Shown: positions 1 through 8,858 of the stretch, in pieces
Layout: every line of letters starts with the position of its first letter
Numbering within the stretch: the stretch's first letter is position 1
NCBI RefSeq assembly: GCF_015686695.1
Contig: NZ_JADPMR010000001.1
Span: 1,860,001 to 1,924,000 of the forward strand
DNA: 64,000 bases
Direction: 5' to 3'
Origin: Vibrio nitrifigilis
Lineage (GTDB): Bacteria > Pseudomonadota > Gammaproteobacteria > Enterobacterales > Vibrionaceae
The notes under the pieces: generated by a model
What the model was told of the DNA's origin: nothing
What the model saw: the letters and a program-made list of their open reading frames with translations, nothing else
Database searches by the model: none
Translations under genes and position numbers: made by a program

Positions 1-800
1 GCTGCACGTTCTAGTAGTTCTTCAGTCGATACTTCACGTTCAGAGACAGTCATACCTAAATCTTTAGCAAGAGTAAGAATACTTGAACGAGTTACGCCGT
101 GTAAGAAGCTTGAATCCAGCGCTTTAGTGATGATTTCGTTACCATCAACCAATAGGAAGTTAGCGGCGCCAGTTTCTGTAATGTAACCATTTGGACAGAA
201 CAGGATTTGATCCGCTTGATATTTTTCTTTTGCTTCAATTGTTGGGCGCAACGCACTCGCGTAGTTACCACCACTTTTGATCATACCCATGTGAGATGCA
301 CAGCGCTGACCTTCTTCGTCAAGCAATAAACGAAGTGCGTGTGCACCACCAGCGAAATAATCACCAACAGGAGACAGTAATACATACTGCATTGAGCTAT
401 TGGATGCAGATGCTGCTTTACCAATTTGTGCTTCAGTACCAATGTGAGTTGGACGAATGTACATAGAACCAGGGCCTTCAGGTACATCTGCCGCAAATTC
501 AGCAACGATGTCTTTGATCATCTGTTCTAGTTGAGCTTTATTGATCTCTGGTAGAGCAAGAAGTCTGCTACTTTGAGCAAAACGTTCAATATTTTGGTCC
601 ATTCGAAATACGTGGACGCTACCGTCTTCGTGGCGGAATGCTTTCAGGCCTTCAAAACAAGTGCTTGAATAGTGTAAGACGTGAGCACCTGGATGCAGAG
701 AAATACTGTCAGAAGGTACGATCTGCGAATCAGACCATTTATTATCCTCGAATGTTGCTAATGCCATCTTAGGCATAAACACGCTACCAAAAGCCGCCAT
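1..800 (-). CDS. ilvE: Branched-chain amino acid aminotransferase, C-terminus outside window
   Basis: PLP-dependent transaminase of the fold IV class that interconverts branched-chain amino acids and their 2-oxo acids with 2-oxoglutarate. About 266 codons are visible. The N-terminal half has the CFEGLKAF segment. The PLP lysine lies in MIKSGGNYASA, and ITETGAANF carries the conserved glutamate region. These motifs fit the type II bacterial branched-chain enzymes rather than D-amino acid transaminase or aminodeoxychorismate lyase. The start ATG at 800 has an AGGAA ribosome site seven bases upstream. The gene reads out of the left edge, so its end is missing. It looks monocistronic at its 5' side, with a 414-base AT-rich gap before the next, divergent gene. 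Confidence 0.88.
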   Translation of the reverse strand, partial: MAAFGSVFMPKMALATFEDNKWSDSQIVPSDSISLHPGAHVLHYSSTCFEGLKAFRHEDGSVHVFRMDQNIERFAQSSRLLALPEINKAQLEQMIKDIVAEFAADVPEGPGSMYIRPTHIGTEAQIGKAASASNSSMQYVLLSPVGDYFAGGAHALRLLLDEEGQRCASHMGMIKSGGNYASALRPTIEAKEKYQADQILFCPNGYITETGAANFLLVDGNEIITKALDSSFLHGVTRSSILTLAKDLGMTVSEREVSTEELLERA

Positions 801-1214
801 TATAATTTCCTACTAAATAATGTGATAAAAAGATGTTGTGCGATTAAGTGTGGGCAGGCGTTAGATTGGATGTCCATGACTTAATGCAGAAATACTAAAA
901 CAGATCGCTACGCTAAGAAAGAGCCTTCAAACGATTTATTCGATATTGTTAATAAGTGTTAAAAATAAAGAAAAAACAGTACAAAAAACCAATAATTTAA
1001 ATAATATAAGAATTTCGTATTTTTAAAAACCCGTAGTATTGTGGAATCAGTGGTGCATTCTTCTTCAAAAACGTAAAATTACAGTATTTACCTGGTTACG
1101 ATACAGCCAACTGAATAAAACGTGACACTGTTGATTCGCTATATTAAGTTGGTTATCTAGGAGCATTAGGCTCTAACTCATTCTTTTTATTTATCATTTA
1201 GGCAAGGATAGTTT
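801..1214. other. AT-rich intergenic region between divergent genes
   Basis: A 414-base gap between the divergent aminotransferase and GST-like genes. It must hold both promoters. I see no open frame with a ribosome site, no strong hairpin with a T-run and no operator I can name. Confidence 0.5.
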
Positions 1215-1820
1215 ATGAAACTTATAGGTATGCTGGATTCACCTTTTGTCAGACGAGTCGCCGTTTCCCTCGCCATGTATGAGATTGAATTCGAAAGTCT
1301 ACCACTTTCAGTATTTGGTGATTTTGCGCGCTTTTCTGAATATAACCCAGTGGTTAAAGCACCAACTCTCGTTTTTGATGATGGAACTCGTTTGTTAGAT
1401 TCCACACTGATTCTCAATTATTTTGAATCTTTGGCTGACGATTTCCATGCCTTAATGCCATCTGATCCAGCTAAGCTTGCGAGCGATCTGAGTATTCTGG
1501 GGCTCATTCTTGCGGCTAGCGAAAAAGCCGTACAAAACGTTTACGAACATAAGTTACGCCCAGATGAAAAACAACATCAGCCTTGGATTGAGAGAGTGAC
1601 CAAGCAGTTAAATGCAGCGTGTCATGAATGGGAAATAGCATTGAGCAATCGTCCCCTGTCAGAAAAAGCGGATCAAGTGTCAATCACGAGCACCGTTATT
1701 TGGAGTTTTATTCAATTAATGATTCCTGATGTGATTAAAGCCAGTGATTACCCAACCATTAATGCCATCGCGAATCATTTTGAAGCCACCCCAGAGTTCA
1801 AACGCTTTCCACTCAAATAA
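1215..1820 (+). CDS. Glutathione S-transferase family protein (YibF-like)
   Basis: A 201-residue protein of the soluble glutathione S-transferase superfamily. The N-terminal thioredoxin-like domain begins MKLIGMLDSPFVRRV, typical of the bacterial YibF/YfcF-like GSTs, with the position-9 serine in the place of the glutathione-activating residue. The NPVVKAPTLVFDDG segment contains the cis-proline loop, and LLDSTLIL stands where the glutathione gamma-glutamyl binding E/D-S motif occurs. The C-terminal helical domain is shorter and less conserved. The substrate is unknown; likely roles are detoxification or thiol reduction in the cytoplasm. It converges on the drug exporter gene with a 30-base gap. 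Confidence 0.82.
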   Translation: MKLIGMLDSPFVRRVAVSLAMYEIEFESLPLSVFGDFARFSEYNPVVKAPTLVFDDGTRLLDSTLILNYFESLADDFHALMPSDPAKLASDLSILGLILAASEKAVQNVYEHKLRPDEKQHQPWIERVTKQLNAACHEWEIALSNRPLSEKADQVSITSTVIWSFIQLMIPDVIKASDYPTINAIANHFEATPEFKRFPLK

Positions 1821-1850
1821 CCACTTTCGGACTGAATAAACTGCCTAAGA

Positions 1851-3062
1851 TTACTTGGGCAATTTATCGGTAACAAACGAGCGATTACGCGTGGCTAACC
1901 ACATCAATAGCCCCACCACGCCAACCACCAGTTGAATCGTACCCAAATTAGTAATCAGCGAATGAGGGGAAATCGACACCAACACCATCCCTAGAGAGCC
2001 AGAGATCATGCCAAAAAATTGAATTAATGCGACGGCAGAGCCCGTATCTTGATCTTGCTGATCCAGCATTAAGTTCATACCCGGTACGCGCACCACAATG
2101 ACAGATAAGGTTGCTGATGCCGCCCCCAATGCGAAAATAAATGGCGATAAGCCACCGACTAACAAAGTGAATATTCCAGTCGCAGAGAGAAGAATAAAAC
2201 TCCCGGTAATTAGGTTCTTAACCTTAATGCGGCGTGATAATTTAATATAAATAGTTGGCCCGAACGAAGCGCACAATGCGTTAAAAGCGAATATGTAGCT
2301 AAATTGCTGCTCTGATAGGCCAAACCCTGTAATGTAGATATACGAACCGGCAGCTAAAAATGCCATCATTGCCATTGGCGTAATTGAGAAAATCACCAAC
2401 AAAATAAAGAATCGATAATTTTTGATAACCACGCCTAAACGTCCCCAAGAATAAAAAATCGATCCCTGATAACGGCTGCGTAACGTTTCGCGATACAACA
2501 ATGTTAATACACCGGCAAATGCACCAAACAGTGTTAGAGCCACAAAAACAATGCGCCATGAAGCAAATTTCAAAATCAGCGCTCCAAGCACTGGCGCAAC
2601 CATTGGGGCGATCGTAACCAGAGACATAATCGTCGCCATTACTTTTTCACGCTCACGCCCATCGTATAAATCTTTAACAATCGCGGTGGAAACCACGGTA
2701 ATCGCACTACCAAAGAATGCTTGTAACACTCGCGAGCCGATCAACTGTTCAATATTCCCCGCCATGGAGCAACACATGCTCGCAACCATATAACCGACAA
2801 TACCCACGAGCAATATAGGCTTACGGCCAAACTTTTCGCTCAGCGGGCCCCAAATTAATAGCCCAACCGCGTAGGTAACGAAATAGCAGCTTAATGTGAA
2901 GTTAACCATGGCTTGCGTGGTATTAAATACATGAATCATTTCAGGTAATGCAGGAAGATAAAGATCCATCGAAAGCGGAGGAAACGCGCTGATGATGACC
3001 AGAAAGAACAGCATACCTTTCTTTCCAAGCACCGTTTGGAATTGTGAATGAGATTGAGTCAT
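1851..3062 (-). CDS. Bcr/CflA family multidrug efflux MFS transporter
   Basis: Major facilitator superfamily proton-driven drug exporter of the inner membrane, 403 residues with the usual twelve hydrophobic segments. The first helix carries the Bcr/CflA signature PLSMDLYLPALPEM. The cytoplasmic loop between helices 2 and 3 has the MFS motif A form GPLSEKFGRKP. The protein is the family's usual length. The substrate cannot be told from sequence; relatives export bicyclomycin, chloramphenicol or other amphiphiles. It is transcribed alone, leftward, and converges with the GST-like gene. Confidence 0.9.
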   Translation of the reverse strand: MTQSHSQFQTVLGKKGMLFFLVIISAFPPLSMDLYLPALPEMIHVFNTTQAMVNFTLSCYFVTYAVGLLIWGPLSEKFGRKPILLVGIVGYMVASMCCSMAGNIEQLIGSRVLQAFFGSAITVVSTAIVKDLYDGREREKVMATIMSLVTIAPMVAPVLGALILKFASWRIVFVALTLFGAFAGVLTLLYRETLRSRYQGSIFYSWGRLGVVIKNYRFFILLVIFSITPMAMMAFLAAGSYIYITGFGLSEQQFSYIFAFNALCASFGPTIYIKLSRRIKVKNLITGSFILLSATGIFTLLVGGLSPFIFALGAASATLSVIVVRVPGMNLMLDQQDQDTGSAVALIQFFGMISGSLGMVLVSISPHSLITNLGTIQLVVGVVGLLMWLATRNRSFVTDKLPK

Positions 3063-3194
3063 AAACGTTAAAACTTATACTAGACGTGAAAGAGAAATCG
3101 TTTCCATACTACTCCTATCTAAGAAAAATAGATTGATACAAATAGACTTTTGTCTCGAACCTTATGCTTTATAGTGAGCGCAACGATAGCACCA

Positions 3195-4055
3195 CTACTC
3201 TATATCTCGTCGTTCTCGCATAAAACGAGCAAAACGCGGTTTACCCGTGCTGGTTTCACCGTTATACCGATAAGTGATGGTTGCACCTACAGCCGGTGGC
3301 GACTCTCGCTCAGCATCGGTCAAACCGCTGCCAATATAAAATAAGTGCCCGGCTTCATTGCGCACACGCAATGCGCCTACTTTGCCCCGTAACCGCCCGT
3401 TACCCTTCTTATAACCAATTACTACCGCTTCTGCATCTTGATAACTTTTCAGCTTCAACAAACTCTCACTGCGCCCATTTTGATAGGAATCTCGGATCCG
3501 GCGTAACATCACCCCTTCCGCCCCATTGTGTTCAACACTATGATGATATGCTCGCAGTGCCTGCTCATCTTGAAACGTGCGGTAACCAACAACTTGAACA
3601 AACGGTTTATTTAAAGAATGCACCCAGTGATTGAGCACGGCATAACGCATTGTGTAATCTCCCGCGTGTTCTGGTAAATCAAACACCATCCAGCGAATGT
3701 TTTTCCATGCCCGCTCATCGGGATGATCATCTAATACGGTTTTTTGCACTTGATTGAATTGGCCACGGCCCGCCCAAAGTTCACCTTCCACGCGATGATC
3801 AGGCGGCATCGAGTCCGTAAACCACTTGGGGGCATGAATCACCTTGCCAGAACGAGTCACTAACTCAGATCCTGTCCATAAGGCGCGAATCCCATCGTAT
3901 TTTTCACTGACCCAATAATCTCTTAGCGCGAGCCCAGATTGATAGTCTTTAGCTAACGTCAACTTAGGAACATCCAGAGTAAGCGCATGAGCACTGATTA
4001 GGACTGGAGAGAGTATGATAACGCTTGTTGCAAACATCGTGACGTTGTAACTCAT
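3195..4055 (-). CDS. Secreted ATP-dependent DNA ligase (Lig E type)
   Basis: Minimal ATP-dependent DNA ligase that seals nicks. The adenylation motif I reads SEKYDGIRA, with the lysine that takes AMP, followed by TRSGK (motif Ia), RVEGELW (motif III), EGVMLRR (motif IV) and LLKLK (motif V). A short C-terminal OB-fold follows. The chosen start MSYNVTM at 4055 gives an N-terminal hydrophobic stretch ending at SAHA, a plausible signal peptide, so the enzyme probably acts in the periplasm or outside the cell. A longer frame starting at 4112 is possible but has no better ribosome site. Periplasmic ligases of this kind occur beside the main NAD-dependent LigA in several naturally competent gammaproteobacteria. 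Confidence 0.87.
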   Translation of the reverse strand: MSYNVTMFATSVIILSPVLISAHALTLDVPKLTLAKDYQSGLALRDYWVSEKYDGIRALWTGSELVTRSGKVIHAPKWFTDSMPPDHRVEGELWAGRGQFNQVQKTVLDDHPDERAWKNIRWMVFDLPEHAGDYTMRYAVLNHWVHSLNKPFVQVVGYRTFQDEQALRAYHHSVEHNGAEGVMLRRIRDSYQNGRSESLLKLKSYQDAEAVVIGYKKGNGRLRGKVGALRVRNEAGHLFYIGSGLTDAERESPPAVGATITYRYNGETSTGKPRFARFMRERRDIE

Positions 4056-4211
4056 AATGTATTCCCTGAACTGTTGATACAAATACAGGAATGTTACAAA
4101 GCATACCGTCACACGCTAAATGGTAAGAGACCGTCTCCCGGCATACCTCAGAAAAGTCAGCGTAACACCAAGTAGCTTGCACTCAACTTGAGAGAACACT
4201 CGAACAATTGA

Positions 4212-5060
4212 TTATTCAGTAGCAACAATTTGGCTGAGCCAATTTCGGCCAGCCACAACTCCCATTCGATAACCTTCGTCTAAAATTGGCTTTTTCATGG
4301 TGAGGCGTTTTACCGCAAAATGGCTCGGAGGAGCGATCACATGAACAGTGGCATCTTTTGGTGGGTGATGGATAAACTCCAACGATGCATTGTAATTTTC
4401 AGCGCGATGCATCAACGAATCAGCAAGTTTGGGATGACGTGATAATAAACATCGCAACAACCAACCATTTTTAGTCTTACCCATCGTGTAATCGGCAGGG
4501 TGCGACAAAATTACGGTGATATCACGCGCGCCACGCCGATACGCTTCACGTACAGGAATAGAATCGGCGACACCACCATCGGTATAACAATCTCCAGCGA
4601 AACAAGGAGTATGGCGATACACGATAGGCAGCGCCTGAGTCGCTTCTAATACATCGGCCAAATTGTCTGAGTTAATTCGGTAATAATCAGCATGACCCGT
4701 ATTAACATTGGTTGCCGCAGCCAAAAATTCAGTGTGATCAAACAGCGTCTGCGTATCTACTGGGTATTGTTGATTCGATGCATCGATTAGCCAACGAACA
4801 TCGACTAAATCACCACCATGAATAAAACGGCGTAAATTAAAAAATTCTGCGCTTGTCGCTAGGCGTGTAATCACTTCAAAACTGCGTTTAGGTTGATGAG
4901 CTAAGTACCCGACCAAATTTGAAGCCCCCGCGGAAACACCGATTGCCAGATCAAATGGCTGGTAATCTTGCTCCATGAAAGCATCCAATACACCGCTGGC
5001 GAAAATACCGCGCATGGCACCGCCCTCAACAACTAACGCTGTTTTTGTGATTTGCCCCAT
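4212..5060 (-). CDS. Patatin-like phospholipase (YjjU type)
   Basis: Patatin-fold serine hydrolase using a Ser-Asp dyad. The glycine-rich oxyanion segment is EGGAMRGIFASGV, the nucleophile elbow is GVSAGAS, and TDGGVADSIPV carries the catalytic aspartate in a DGG motif. The architecture matches the bacterial YjjU family of cytoplasmic or membrane-associated patatins. I start at 5060 (MGQITK) because GGAG lies just upstream; an in-frame start ten codons earlier has no such site. Lipid acyl hydrolysis is inferred from the fold. It is separated from the ferric reductase upstream by a strong terminator. Confidence 0.87.
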   Translation of the reverse strand: MGQITKTALVVEGGAMRGIFASGVLDAFMEQDYQPFDLAIGVSAGASNLVGYLAHQPKRSFEVITRLATSAEFFNLRRFIHGGDLVDVRWLIDASNQQYPVDTQTLFDHTEFLAAATNVNTGHADYYRINSDNLADVLEATQALPIVYRHTPCFAGDCYTDGGVADSIPVREAYRRGARDITVILSHPADYTMGKTKNGWLLRCLLSRHPKLADSLMHRAENYNASLEFIHHPPKDATVHVIAPPSHFAVKRLTMKKPILDEGYRMGVVAGRNWLSQIVATE

Positions 5061-5207
5061 AACTCCTCTCCCTATGACGTTACGTAACACTCATTAAATG
5101 ACTGATAATAAACACCAAGATAACGGCTAATATGACAAACAACAAATTGAAAAAACTGATTACTGCAATTGAATACAACGATGTAAAGCAATCTATCGAT
5201 GATAGAA

Positions 5208-5236
5208 AAACAGCAGATACTAGGTATCTGCTGTTT
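5208..5236 (-). terminator. Intrinsic terminator of the TonB2 operon
   Basis: Perfect 13-bp inverted repeat (AAACAGCAGATAC with a 3-base loop) eight bases past the ferric reductase stop. On the minus strand the stem ends in a run of five T. Confidence 0.88.
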
Positions 5237-5244
5237 AAAGGAGG

Positions 5245-6021
5245 TTATGCGACGTGATGATACGGTTCTAACGATTTATTTCTCGCTTTACGCGGGCAGT
5301 TACAACAAACATGCCCACCATCACGACGATAATCTTGGCAGCAACTCGCTCGCACCATTCTCAGTGTGCCCGTGCCTTCTTTGCGTTTATAAACATCAAG
5401 GTGTTTAAGCGGTAGATCAAGCGCTTCCAGCCAATAAGTCGCTTCTTGAATCACGTCATCATCGCTGAAGTTATCGATGGTCGCACGCAAACGAGCAACG
5501 TTCGTCAAAATAGCATCAACAATTAAGTGACGCGTAAAACCAGGACGAATTCGGGTCCAGTCACTCATCGCTTCACGGTACCCCTCAAACAGCACATTAA
5601 GTTCATGTGCACAATGGCGGATTAAGCCTTGATGATCGCTTGTTTTCCACTGGCCATTTTTAAAACTGTAACCTGTGACAAAGGTATCATCGCGGTATTG
5701 CGCTATTTGGCTGATTGGTGGCACTGCATTGAGTTCATAATCATAAACCGCAATGAAACTTAAAAAGATAGGCTGCCAACACAAGATTTCCCACGTTCTG
5801 GTTAACCAATAACTGCTGCCGGCCTCAGGATGATTTCTCTCAAGAGCCTGATAGAGTTCTTTGATCCATGCGCTTATTTCTGGCTGTTTTTGAGGACTGC
5901 TTAGTAAGACATTATTGTCAGGACTGCAGATTTTACCATCAAGATATGGAGTTACTGATCGCGCTTTTTCGAACAGTAGTTCAAAGCGAGGATCGATGAT
6001 AGAAAATAGTTGGAAGGCCAT
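5245..6021 (-). CDS. Siderophore ferric-iron reductase, FhuF-like [2Fe-2S] protein
   Basis: A 258-residue cytoplasmic protein ending in a CC-x10-CC-x-C arrangement (SCCQDYRRDGG then HVCCNCPR, residues about 229-248), the cysteine pattern that binds a [2Fe-2S] cluster in FhuF-type reductases. The rest resembles the AHA_1954-type siderophore ferric reductases of Aeromonas and Vibrio. The likely job is to reduce Fe(III)-siderophore once inside the cell so that iron is released. It is the last gene of the TonB2 operon, 77 bases after the TPR gene, with a small hairpin in that gap. That placement and the Fur box at the operon head support an iron role. Confidence 0.85.
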   Translation of the reverse strand: MAFQLFSIIDPRFELLFEKARSVTPYLDGKICSPDNNVLLSSPQKQPEISAWIKELYQALERNHPEAGSSYWLTRTWEILCWQPIFLSFIAVYDYELNAVPPISQIAQYRDDTFVTGYSFKNGQWKTSDHQGLIRHCAHELNVLFEGYREAMSDWTRIRPGFTRHLIVDAILTNVARLRATIDNFSDDDVIQEATYWLEALDLPLKHLDVYKRKEGTGTLRMVRASCCQDYRRDGGHVCCNCPRKARNKSLEPYHHVA

Positions 6022-6055
6022 AATAAACGTCTTAGGTAACAGGGAAAGGTAAATA

Positions 6056-6076
6056 AGGGTAGCCAGAAGCTACCCT
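6056..6076 (-). promoter_or_regulatory. Hairpin between TPR and ferric reductase genes
   Basis: Eight-base stem AGGGTAGC with a five-base loop in the 77-base gap upstream of the ferric reductase. It lacks a strong T-run, so it could be a partial terminator or an mRNA processing or stability element rather than a full stop. Confidence 0.45.
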
Positions 6077-6098
6077 ATTCCATTAACGCGTTTTTCAG

Positions 6099-7277
6099 TT
6101 AGGATGCGCGACTTTTTTGCACTTGCTTCAATTGAGTCAGATATTTTATCCAACTTTTCGCTTCTGCCGACGGTTCGATGCGATTCGCTGTTTTTGCCTG
6201 ACTGAGTGCATGATCTAAGCGGTTTAACTTATACAATGCACGGGTACGAGCAAGAGCAACATCAGCTTTGCGTTTTGGATCTTTCACACGATCAAGCTCT
6301 GCTAACGCTTCACTGTAATCGCCTTGCTGAGAAAGTAGCTGGGCAACATTCCAGTGGTACTTACCATCTAATTGAGCAGCCAGTTTCCACGTTTTAATCG
6401 CATCGTTCCACTCTTTAGCACGCTGCCAATAAATGGCTTGCTCAGTCACTAACTGTACGTCGGAATTCAAGCCTTTAATGCGTTGCATCACTTGTGCCGC
6501 TCTTTCAGGCACACCGGCTTGAGCATAGAGCTGAGCCAGTAAATGCAAATCTTGTTTACCAAGATCCAATCCTTGTAAACGTGCCAATGCCAACGTATCG
6601 AGCGCATCTTTACGTTTATTCACGCGCATCTCTAGGCTCACTAACTGCATCCACCAGTTTTTCTGGTTGGGCTCAATAGTAATCAAACGTTTGAGTGTCG
6701 GAATTGCCGCATTCCACTGCTCCAACTGCAGTTGCGCCCCTACTTTTAATGATAACGGGCCGACTTTATCTGGTAAGTGGTAAGATTCATAACGCTGCAT
6801 GGCGGTAAGCACTTGTTTCCACTGACCGAGTTGGTAATGCACTTGGCTAATACGCAGCCAAATTTTGTCACCTTTCTCTGTTTTTGGCAGTGTTTTCGCT
6901 AACACATAATAGTGTGGTAACGCAGTCTTATACTGTTTATCCATCAAAAGCAGATCGGCAAGCATACGCCGCGTACTCCATGCCGAATCGTCTTTTAACT
7001 CGTTACTCTCGACCGCTTTCGTTAGCTCTTGAATCGCCGGTTTGATTTTCTCACTTTGCCAGTAGAACACGCCGAGCATACGTTCAAAATACGCCAAATC
7101 ATAGCCACGTGTCGGCATATGATCTTTCAATAACGTAATCGCTTGGTCATACTTACCATCTTTCGCCAACTCATTCGCTTTCATCGCTTTAGAGGAGGCA
7201 TATTGGCTCAGTTCAGCGGCACTGGCTACTGAAGTCACCCCTAAGAGCATTAGACAAGTCATAAATTGTTTAATCAT
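6099..7277 (-). CDS. TPR protein of the TonB2 system
   Basis: A 392-residue exported protein with a cleavable signal peptide (ends around SVASAAE) followed by about ten tetratricopeptide-like helical repeats, for example the segments around AKDGKYDQAITLL, QEWNDAIKTWKLA-like units and QGDYSEALAELDRV. TPR proteins bind other proteins. In vibrios this gene sits directly after tonB2 and has been linked to TonB2-dependent siderophore uptake, so a periplasmic partner of TonB2 or TtpC is likely. Its ATG overlaps the tonB2 stop by four bases (ATGA), indicating translational coupling. Confidence 0.85.
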   Translation of the reverse strand: MIKQFMTCLMLLGVTSVASAAELSQYASSKAMKANELAKDGKYDQAITLLKDHMPTRGYDLAYFERMLGVFYWQSEKIKPAIQELTKAVESNELKDDSAWSTRRMLADLLLMDKQYKTALPHYYVLAKTLPKTEKGDKIWLRISQVHYQLGQWKQVLTAMQRYESYHLPDKVGPLSLKVGAQLQLEQWNAAIPTLKRLITIEPNQKNWWMQLVSLEMRVNKRKDALDTLALARLQGLDLGKQDLHLLAQLYAQAGVPERAAQVMQRIKGLNSDVQLVTEQAIYWQRAKEWNDAIKTWKLAAQLDGKYHWNVAQLLSQQGDYSEALAELDRVKDPKRKADVALARTRALYKLNRLDHALSQAKTANRIEPSAEAKSWIKYLTQLKQVQKSRAS

Positions 7278-7903
7278 TTGGCTAATTTAAACTCCAATTT
7301 AACGGTTTGCCCTGGCTGAGTGACAGCTTTACCGTCAGCCACCTTAGGCTGGTATTTCCAGCTTCTTAGTGCTCGTCTTGCTTCCCGTTCAAACATATGG
7401 CGCGGATTCGCTTTTACCACTTCAATATCAGTCGGATGACCGCTTTCGTCGATAGTAAATTTCATAATCACGAAACCTTCAATACCACGTTTCAGTGCGC
7501 GCACGGGATATTGTGGTTGCACGCGATACAGTGGCATTGCTTGTTGGTTGGTACCCAAATCACCAAACGATGGCGCTTTAATGGCAATACCTTTAATGCC
7601 GGTATCCAAACCCAACGAAGGCACTTTCGCCGCCTGAACGTTTTGCGTGACTTGCTGCGTTGTCGCTTGATGATGTTGAGTCAGCGTTTTTTCTGGCTGC
7701 TGCGGCGTTTCTGGCTTTGGTGGCACCGCACGATGACGACGCTGCACATCGTGATCTTGCTCCATCATTACCATATCAAACCGCACTGGCTCGGTTTTTT
7801 TCGGCGCTCGATGAGAACCGTTGTCGATCATCCAAGCCATAAATGCAAACAGCATAAAAGAGACGGCCAACGCGATTGGAGTGGCTATCAATAATCGGCG
7901 CAT
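7274..7903 (-). CDS. tonB2: TonB2 energy transducer
   Basis: A 209-residue TonB-family protein that carries proton-motive energy from the inner-membrane ExbB-ExbD motor to TonB-dependent outer-membrane receptors. One N-terminal membrane anchor lies at about residues 6-26. A proline-rich periplasmic spacer follows (around PPKPETPQQPEKT, residues 62-75), and then a C-terminal TonB domain with the typical GIEGFVIMKFTIDESG strand and YPVRA box. The spacer is short, as in the TonB2 type of vibrios. The gene overlaps exbD2 by one base (TGATG) and the TPR gene by four. Confidence 0.93.
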   Translation of the reverse strand: MRRLLIATPIALAVSFMLFAFMAWMIDNGSHRAPKKTEPVRFDMVMMEQDHDVQRRHRAVPPKPETPQQPEKTLTQHHQATTQQVTQNVQAAKVPSLGLDTGIKGIAIKAPSFGDLGTNQQAMPLYRVQPQYPVRALKRGIEGFVIMKFTIDESGHPTDIEVVKANPRHMFEREARRALRSWKYQPKVADGKAVTQPGQTVKLEFKLAK

Positions 7904-8307
7904 CAGCGTTTCTCCGCTGCCAATGCAATATTTTTGATACCTGCCCCTTTGGCTGCATCCATCACTTTAACAACCGTGCCGTTATATGCATGTTCATCAG
8001 CCTGAATGACTAATGACGCTTTTGGCTGCTCAGTACGCAAGTGTTCGAGTCTTGCTTGAACGCGCTCAACATCTACATTCTGTTTATCAATATAAATGTC
8101 GTTTGCAGCAGTAATAGCAACAAAGATTCCTGCGTTCTTCTGGCTCGTGACATGCGAGGCAGTAGGACGATTTACTTCCACACCCGATTCTTTTACAAAT
8201 GAGCTAGTTACAATAAAGAAGATCAACATGATGAACACAATATCCAACATTGAAGTAAGGTCAATCTGCGCCTCTTCTTGTTTTGACTGACGTCGACCGA
8301 GTCTCAT
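7903..8307 (-). CDS. exbD2: Biopolymer transport protein ExbD2
   Basis: A 134-residue ExbD/TolR protein with one N-terminal membrane helix after a short basic cytoplasmic tail. The helix contains the conserved aspartate in LTSMLDIVFIMLIFF (about residue 22), which carries protons in the ExbB-ExbD motor. The periplasmic domain follows. It overlaps exbB2 by four bases and tonB2 by one, so the three proteins are coupled in translation. Confidence 0.93.
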   Translation of the reverse strand: MRLGRRQSKQEEAQIDLTSMLDIVFIMLIFFIVTSSFVKESGVEVNRPTASHVTSQKNAGIFVAITAANDIYIDKQNVDVERVQARLEHLRTEQPKASLVIQADEHAYNGTVVKVMDAAKGAGIKNIALAAEKR

Positions 8308-8849
8308 CGTTGACTCCTTAAAGCTTTTTCTAATTTTATTTCAGAGAGTTGGCATTTTTTTGCTAAACGTGAATGTGCAAACATCCCCGCTAATGCGGCA
8401 ACCATTCCCGCCATGGTGGGCAAGGTTGCGAGCGAAATACCAGATGCCATTAATTTAGGATCACTACTGCCCATCGTCGCCATCACATCGAACACAGAGA
8501 TCATTCCGGTTACGGTGCCAAGTAAACCAAGCATGGGACAAATAGATACGAGTACTTTGATAAAGTTAAGGTTTTTCATTAACTCATCGTGTGCTTGGCT
8601 TAACCAGCCTTGCTTAATTGCTTGCGCGTACCAAGAGCTATGATCTCGGCGAGCTTGCCATTGTTCAATCCAATGTTGGCTCTGTTTAGGAAAACTGAGC
8701 ACGATGTACAACACGCGCTCAATCACTAACAGCCAACTAATCGCCACAACAGCAGCCAGCCACCAAAGCACCGCCCCACCCTGATTCATAAAATCAGAGA
8801 TCGGTAACATGGCGTTCTTTAGTGCAAAAAACCAGTCTGCATGAATCAT
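8304..8849 (-). CDS. exbB2: Biopolymer transport protein ExbB2
   Basis: A 181-residue MotA/TolQ/ExbB proton channel family protein with three membrane segments. The conserved region CPMLGLLGTVTGMISVFDVMA spans the end of one helix and the start of the next, and ASGISLATLPTMAGMVAALAG is the last helix. It forms the pentameric ring around ExbD in the inner membrane. It starts nine bases after ttpC ends. Confidence 0.93.
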   Translation of the reverse strand: MIHADWFFALKNAMLPISDFMNQGGAVLWWLAAVVAISWLLVIERVLYIVLSFPKQSQHWIEQWQARRDHSSWYAQAIKQGWLSQAHDELMKNLNFIKVLVSICPMLGLLGTVTGMISVFDVMATMGSSDPKLMASGISLATLPTMAGMVAALAGMFAHSRLAKKCQLSEIKLEKALRSQR

Positions 8850-8858
8850 GTTAAATCC

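Noticed and set aside
7397..7894. A 165-codon plus-strand frame across tonB2
   Set aside because: Rich in His, Arg and Trp, antisense to a well-recognised gene in a compact operon.
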